From an uncultured Pseudomonadales bacterium (lineage in GTDB: Bacteria > Pseudomonadota > Gammaproteobacteria > Pseudomonadales > Porticoccaceae), in assembly GCA_943788895.1 (NCBI GenBank), contig CALSRZ010000003.1, positions 62,001 through 126,000 on the forward strand: a stretch of 64,000 nt of DNA. The letters run 5' to 3'. Below are positions 59,353-64,000 of this stretch, in pieces. The position numbers and the translations under genes are program-made. The notes beneath the pieces are model-generated. The model worked only from the letters and a program-made list of their open reading frames with translations. It did not search any database and was not told the DNA's origin. Position 1 is the stretch's first letter; every line of letters starts with the position of its first letter.

Positions 59353-60453
59353 ATGGTCAAAACATTTCTCGGTTTAATACTTATTATCCTCGCCTACCTG
59401 CTGCTGTGGCCGGTTCCAGTAGACCCTGCCAGTTGGAATGCACCTGCTGACAAAGGCTACGTCGGCGACTTCCAGAAAAATACCATTTTGCAGCAGATTG
59501 AAACCTTTGAAATGAAAGGCACCCATGGCCCTGAGGCTGTGGCGCTATTAAATGGTGAGCTCTATGCCAGCACTCGCGAAGGCTGGATTATTCGTCACAA
59601 TCCAATTAACGGCGAGATTAAAAATTGGGTGCACACCAAAGGCAGTCCGTTGGGTTTAGTCTTTGATCATAATAATAACCTGCTGGTTGCCGATGCCTAT
59701 CTGGGGTTATTGCAGATTTCACCTGCAGGTAAAATAACCACTCTGACCAACCAGATTAATAGCTCAACAACCGACCATCCGCACATAAACTATGCCGATG
59801 ATGTGGATATAGCCGCGGATGGCAAAATCTACTTTAGCGATGCCTCGACAAAATTTGGCGCCGAGGCCAATGGCGGAACCTATAACGCCAGCCTGTTAGA
59901 TATTATTGAGCATGGCGGCCACGGGCGATTGCTGGTTTATAACCCCGAAGACCAGAGCACAAAAATACTGATAGAAGGGCTTAACTTTGCCAATGGAGTA
60001 GCCATGGCAGAGGACAGTAGCTTTGTGCTGATTATTGAGACCGGCAGTTATCGAGTGCACAAGTTCTGGCTTGAGGGTAATAAAGCCGGCCAGTCAGAGA
60101 TAATTCTAAGTAACCTGCCGAGCTTTGCGGACAACATAGTTCGCGGCGAGAATGGCCGTTTCTGGATAGGCATGGTCGCACCGCGCAATGCACTGATTGA
60201 TGCCCTCTCCAACTACAGCTTACTGCGTAAAGTCATCCATAGATTTCCCGCCTTTATGCGTCCTCAGGCAGAGCACTACAGTCATATTATTGCCATAGAT
60301 GCCGAGGGTCAGGTTCTGCTCTCCCTGCAGGATCCTCAGGGCCGCTATCACACCAATACCGGTGCACTTGAGGTGGGTAACTGGCTGTATATCAGCAGTC
60401 TTCACGCCGACAACCTCGGACGTATCAGCAAAACAAAAATCGGACTCCAATGA
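59353..60453 (+). CDS. SMP-30/strictosidine-synthase-like beta-propeller protein
   Basis: A 366-residue protein with an N-terminal hydrophobic anchor or signal (residues about 4-20) and a six-bladed beta-propeller of the strictosidine synthase/SMP-30 type. The segments HGPEAVALLNGELYASTREG, YADDVDIAADGKIYFSDAS and LNFANGVAMAEDSSFVLIIE mark successive blades. Relatives include mammalian APMAP and lactonase-like enzymes, so an esterase or lactonase role is possible but unproven. Its stop overlaps the selO start as ATGA, suggesting co-translation. Confidence 0.85.
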   Translation: MVKTFLGLILIILAYLLLWPVPVDPASWNAPADKGYVGDFQKNTILQQIETFEMKGTHGPEAVALLNGELYASTREGWIIRHNPINGEIKNWVHTKGSPLGLVFDHNNNLLVADAYLGLLQISPAGKITTLTNQINSSTTDHPHINYADDVDIAADGKIYFSDASTKFGAEANGGTYNASLLDIIEHGGHGRLLVYNPEDQSTKILIEGLNFANGVAMAEDSSFVLIIETGSYRVHKFWLEGNKAGQSEIILSNLPSFADNIVRGENGRFWIGMVAPRNALIDALSNYSLLRKVIHRFPAFMRPQAEHYSHIIAIDAEGQVLLSLQDPQGRYHTNTGALEVGNWLYISSLHADNLGRISKTKIGLQ

Positions 60454-61916
60454 CAGCATTTACCAATCGCCTGCAGCAACATTTTTACAACTCATTTAAA
60501 TCTGAGGTCAGCCTTCACTGCAGTGAAGTGTTAACTCAGGGATTACAGGAACCCAGTCTGGTCAGTAGCAATGCGCTATTAGCTAAACAGCTGGGAATAG
60601 ATCCCGGTGAATTAACCAGCCCGGAAATGCTGCAGATAATGAGTGGCAATCAAATACCCGAATCCAGTCAACCCATTGCACTAGTCTATTCAGGGCATCA
60701 ATTTGGCGTTTGGGCGGGTCAACTTGGCGATGGCCGCGCGATTACGCTGGGTGAATTAGCCGTCGGCGAAAATGCCACCCTCTGGGATATCCAGCTTAAA
60801 GGTGCAGGGCCAACCCCCTACTCCAGATTTGCCGATGGCCGCGCCGTTCTGCGATCAAGTATCCGTGAATATCTCTGCTCCGAAGCCATGCATGGACTGG
60901 GGATAGCCACCACCAGAGCGCTGTGTTTAATCGACAGTAAAACCCCGGTATATCGAGAAGAGGTTGAATCCGGCGCCACCGTTTGCCGAGTTGCCGAGAG
61001 CCATATTCGCTTTGGATCCTTTGAACATTTTCACTATCGCCAACAACCAGAGGCAATAAAAGCACTGGCCGACTATGTTATCGCAAGGCACTTTCCCGAC
61101 TGGGTCGGCGAAGAGAATAAATACCTGCTAATGCTGGAAAACTGCGTGCTTAAAACTGCCAAAACAATCGCCCAGTGGCAGTCAGTTGGTTTTAATCACG
61201 GGGTAATGAACACCGATAATATGTCGATTCTTGGCGATACAATCGACTATGGGCCCTTTGGATTTCTGGATAATTACAATCCGGATTTTATTTGTAACCA
61301 TTCGGATACCAATGGTCGCTACTCGTTTAAAAACCAGCCCTCCGTCGGCCTGTGGAATTTAAATGCCCTTGCCACATCACTGACCTCATTGCTGGAGAGT
61401 GATCAATTAATCGGCGCGCTAAAACAGTACGAGCCAGAATTTTTAAACCAGTACAGAACCATTATGGCCAGTAAAATTGGCCTGGAAGAGTATCAGCCAG
61501 AGGATGAGTTATTAATTAATCAGCTACTTGAATTGATGCAAACCAACCATGTGGATTACACGATTTTCTTTAGATCAGTCTGTGACTTTAGCGAAGATAA
61601 CCATTCCATCAGAGACCAGTTTATCGACCGCGAGGGATTTGATAACTGGGCCAAACAATACAGCCGGCGATTGCAGCAACAGAGCTCGACCGATCAGCAG
61701 CGCCGCGAACAGATGCTGGCAATTAACCCAAAATATGTGCTGCGCAACTATATGGCCCAGGCGGCAATCGAAAAGGCTCAGCAGGGGGATTACTCTGAAG
61801 TAAACTTGCTGCTGGAGGTACTGCAAAATCCCTGCGATGAACATCCACAGGCAGAAAAGTATGCGGGTCTGCCTCCAGAATGGGCGCAGCAAATATCCGT
61901 GAGTTGTTCGTCTTAG
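60450..61916 (+). CDS. selO: protein adenylyltransferase SelO
   Basis: SelO is a pseudokinase-fold enzyme that transfers AMP to Ser, Thr or Tyr of target proteins. The 488-residue length is typical. GHQFGVWAGQLGDGRA (about residues 81-96) is the modified nucleotide loop, KGAGPTPYSRFADGRAVLRS holds the catalytic Lys region, and GVMNTDNMSILG plus IDYGPFGFLD carry the metal-binding Asn and Asp. The C-terminal Cys pair near the end (SVSCSS) has an ordinary Cys in place of the Sec of eukaryotes. Confidence 0.95.
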   Translation: MTAFTNRLQQHFYNSFKSEVSLHCSEVLTQGLQEPSLVSSNALLAKQLGIDPGELTSPEMLQIMSGNQIPESSQPIALVYSGHQFGVWAGQLGDGRAITLGELAVGENATLWDIQLKGAGPTPYSRFADGRAVLRSSIREYLCSEAMHGLGIATTRALCLIDSKTPVYREEVESGATVCRVAESHIRFGSFEHFHYRQQPEAIKALADYVIARHFPDWVGEENKYLLMLENCVLKTAKTIAQWQSVGFNHGVMNTDNMSILGDTIDYGPFGFLDNYNPDFICNHSDTNGRYSFKNQPSVGLWNLNALATSLTSLLESDQLIGALKQYEPEFLNQYRTIMASKIGLEEYQPEDELLINQLLELMQTNHVDYTIFFRSVCDFSEDNHSIRDQFIDREGFDNWAKQYSRRLQQQSSTDQQRREQMLAINPKYVLRNYMAQAAIEKAQQGDYSEVNLLLEVLQNPCDEHPQAEKYAGLPPEWAQQISVSCSS

Positions 61917-61963
61917 GATTTTTCCGATTGTGTTTTTTTAGCCAAAAGGAAAAACTGCAGACG

Positions 61964-62013
61964 AAAAAAACCCCTGCTGTAAGGAGGGGGAGTGATACAG
62001 ATCAGCAGGGGCG
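61964..62013 (-). terminator. terminator after the permease gene
   Basis: The arms CCCCTGCTG (61973-61981) and CAGCAGGGG (62005-62013) form a 9-bp stem with a 23-base loop. On the minus strand the stem is followed by a run of U (from AAAAAAA at 61966-61972). It lies 137 bases past the stop of the permease gene; the rest of the 233-base gap is AT-rich with no other feature. Confidence 0.7.
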
Positions 62014-62149
62014 ATAAAGTCTTGGGATAAACTTAAATAAAATTTCCGCTCTTCTTTCCTAATACAAAGAATATTTATCTAACTTTTAAACACTTGTACT
62101 TAATAAGACTCTGAAAATCGTAAAAACCCCACCTTCGATCTGTAAATTT

Positions 62150-63241
62150 TTAAACCTGATTGAGCAACCAGCCAATCAACAACACCTGAGGCAATGTTAA
62201 AAGAGGTAAAAACAGCGCGATCTTCCATGATTTCGTGGTATCTCTAATAACCATCACCTCGGTGTAGTCGGTAGCCACACCAGCCATCAAAAAGGTAAAA
62301 CCATTTCCCGGGGCGGCAGCGCGGGTGAGTATATCCGCGGCAATAGGTGTCGAGCCCTCAGAGCAGACTTCAATAATGGTTGCTGCCAGCAGGGTTAAAA
62401 ATAGGCCGGCAACGGTTGGCCCAAATAATGTCTGGTAAGTATCCAGCGGCATAAAGGCACGAATAGCGGTGGCCAGTACTATGCCAAAAAACAACCATCT
62501 AAAAACCATTCGCGAATCACGCAGGCCATCCCAGAACAGAGAGATCATCGCTTTTGGAGAATAGTCCATCTGTTTTATCAGAGTTTTTATTTGCGGGGCA
62601 ATTGGCAAACTGTTTTCCTGCACCGGAGCATTGGGATTTGCCGGCAGTTTTTTACTCGCCACCAGTCGATCAAAAATCAATCCAGTAACCACTCCTACGA
62701 CCATAGAGAGGATAATAAAGGTAAGGGTCCAGCCGAGACCAATCAGGGCAATTAAAATAATCGTCAATGACAATGAATTCCACGGACTGGCAATTAGAAA
62801 GGCCATAAGTTGACCAAGACTCGCACCCCGCTCATAGAGCTTGGTGCCGACCATCAAAATTCCATGACTGCAGAGGTCTAAGAGTACACCTGCTGCTGTA
62901 GCCCGAACTATACCTTTCACCGTGCCCCCCTGCCCCAATGCAGAGATCACCAGATCTCGGGGGACACGTTCCAGCAGACCGACAAATATCACCGCCATCA
63001 GCAAACCCCACCACATTTTATTAATCAGCTCGAAGACACCAGAGGTCATCGTGGTCAGCCAGGCGGGAAGCTCTGATAAAAGTTCAGATTGACCGACGGT
63101 AAACAGGTGGGTGAGATAGCTGAAGGTAACAATTAAAGCGGATATCCAGAGTAAATAATCCGGTCGGGAAACCACACTCTGATTAGTTCCGCCGCAAGAG
63201 GAAGCAGGCTTGGATGACTCCGATTTACAACAATCACTCAT
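62150..63241 (-). CDS. SO_0444-type permease (probable Cu/Zn efflux)
   Basis: A 363-residue membrane protein with about ten hydrophobic segments in two homologous halves (DUF318/UPF0718 type). The N-terminus MSDCCKSESSKPASSCGG has three Cys, suited to binding a metal. The repeated blocks LDLCSHGILMVGTKLYERGA and EVCSEGSTPIAADILTRAA are the family hallmark, with Cys and acidic residues in the membrane. Relatives such as Shewanella SO_0444 confer metal efflux. Which metal is exported cannot be told from sequence. Confidence 0.82.
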   Translation of the reverse strand: MSDCCKSESSKPASSCGGTNQSVVSRPDYLLWISALIVTFSYLTHLFTVGQSELLSELPAWLTTMTSGVFELINKMWWGLLMAVIFVGLLERVPRDLVISALGQGGTVKGIVRATAAGVLLDLCSHGILMVGTKLYERGASLGQLMAFLIASPWNSLSLTIILIALIGLGWTLTFIILSMVVGVVTGLIFDRLVASKKLPANPNAPVQENSLPIAPQIKTLIKQMDYSPKAMISLFWDGLRDSRMVFRWLFFGIVLATAIRAFMPLDTYQTLFGPTVAGLFLTLLAATIIEVCSEGSTPIAADILTRAAAPGNGFTFLMAGVATDYTEVMVIRDTTKSWKIALFLPLLTLPQVLLIGWLLNQV

Positions 63242-63295
63242 AAAATAAGCCTAGTTGTAATAACAGGCACTGACAACTCGGTTTACATGACTATA

Positions 63296-64000
63296 ATGGA
63301 GTTCAAACGATGGCTTTTGAGATATAAAAAATTGATCCCAATAAAAAACATTATTGTTACCTCAGTTCTTTTGGCACTGCTTGCAGTTGTGGTTTACAGC
63401 CAGCTGGTTTCAGTTGATATCTTCTGGGCTTTCCGTGAAGCCGATGGGGCCACCAACTGGCAGTACATAGCGAATTTTTCCAGCAGCCTGTTAATTATCG
63501 CCCTGTCTATTACCGCTATTCGCCTCGCCTTTACTCGCCGCACTGCACGTCGTTATAACCATGAACTCGAAGAGATTCGCGCCAAACTGGAAGATCGCGT
63601 CAAAGAGCGCACAGCGACACTTGATGAAGCCAATGTTCTGCTCCAAGACAGCAATAACGCGCTGGAAGAAGAAATTGACGAGCATCTGGAAACCACCACT
63701 CGCCTGCGTCTCTCTGAATCCTATATCACCAGCATTCTGCGCTCTATGCCACTGATGCTGATTGGCCTGAATAAAGAGGGCGAGATCACCCAGTGGAATA
63801 CCCGCGCTGAAGAGATAAGTGGCCTGCCTGAGAATACTGTACTGGGCAAAAATCTCTGGAAAGCCTACCCGACAATGACGGTGACACCGGCACAGATTAA
63901 AAAGGCTCAGGATGAAGATAAAACCCTGACGATTAAATACAGCCAGCGTGGCCAGTTCCATTTTGATATTACGATTTACCCACTTCATGATCAGCGTGAA
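63296..64000 (+). CDS. PAS-domain membrane sensor protein, N-terminal part
   Basis: The frame starts at the ATG at 63296 and is open to the right edge, 235 codons so far. Two membrane segments (residues about 18-36 and 62-80) flank a short periplasmic loop of about 25 residues. A coiled coil (about 88-140) rich in Glu and Lys follows, then a PAS domain from about residue 145, with SILRSMPLMLIGLNKEGEIT and NTRAEEISGL. This is the layout of a hybrid or classical sensor histidine kinase whose output domain lies beyond the window. It is divergent from the permease gene, 54 bases away. Confidence 0.88.
   Translation, partial: MEFKRWLLRYKKLIPIKNIIVTSVLLALLAVVVYSQLVSVDIFWAFREADGATNWQYIANFSSSLLIIALSITAIRLAFTRRTARRYNHELEEIRAKLEDRVKERTATLDEANVLLQDSNNALEEEIDEHLETTTRLRLSESYITSILRSMPLMLIGLNKEGEITQWNTRAEEISGLPENTVLGKNLWKAYPTMTVTPAQIKKAQDEDKTLTIKYSQRGQFHFDITIYPLHDQRE

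Overview
The window is ordinary chromosomal DNA of a free-living gammaproteobacterium. Its gene orders are those of Pseudomonas and Cellvibrio-like marine relatives: mrcA divergent from pilMNOPQ-aroK-aroB-gltBD-hemE; rpoE-rseABC-mucD-lepA-lepB-rnc-era-recO-acpS; nadB divergent from rpoE; ygfZ divergent from sdhE-ygfX. An AlgP/histone-H1-like Lys/Ala repeat protein, heme A synthase and several c-type cytochromes point to an aerobic marine gammaproteobacterium, possibly of the SAR92/Cellvibrionales type. That placement is inference from synteny, not from a marker-gene tree.

Layout. 1-8.8 kb: the end of psd, a degenerate HD-GYP protein, hemE, gltD and gltB. 9.1-15.9 kb: aroB, aroK and the type IV pilus assembly operon pilMNOPQ, all on the minus strand. 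16.1-22.4 kb: mrcA (PBP1A), yrfG, hslR, hslO and pckA on the plus strand. 22.4-33.5 kb, minus strand: a cytochrome c5-like lipoprotein, trpS, an M18 aminopeptidase, uppP, tsaB, the H1-like protein, adk, mazG, relA and cysM. 33.6-43.9 kb: one long minus-strand block holding the envelope-stress sigma factor with its regulators, the MucD protease, EF4, signal peptidase, RNase III, Era, RecO and AcpS. 44.1-48.8 kb: nadB, sdhE-ygfX, ygfZ and an MFS transporter. 49.1-54.0 kb: a compact accessory cluster of an RTX/DUF4114 protein, a type I secretion ABC protein and an HlyD-type adaptor. 54.0-64 kb: ung, heme A synthase, a cytochrome c, prfB-lysS, a strictosidine-synthase-like protein, selO, a metal-efflux permease and the start of a PAS sensor.

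The most striking feature is the accessory cluster at 49-54 kb. Its ABC subunit keeps the PrtD-type membrane domain but has lost essentially every catalytic motif of the nucleotide-binding domain (Walker A Lys, Walker B Asp-Glu, signature and H-loop His). This suggests either a decayed exporter or an ATPase-dead subunit that relies on a partner elsewhere.

Second, three genes expected to be essential or near-essential (gltB, lysS, prfB) each need one base to be skipped to give a full-length product. None of the three sites lies in a homopolymer, and this is in addition to the classical programmed +1 shift of prfB, which is perfectly preserved. lysS and prfB flank a 116-bp element with perfect 28-bp inverted repeats. 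No tRNA, rRNA, CRISPR array, insertion sequence or prophage was seen.
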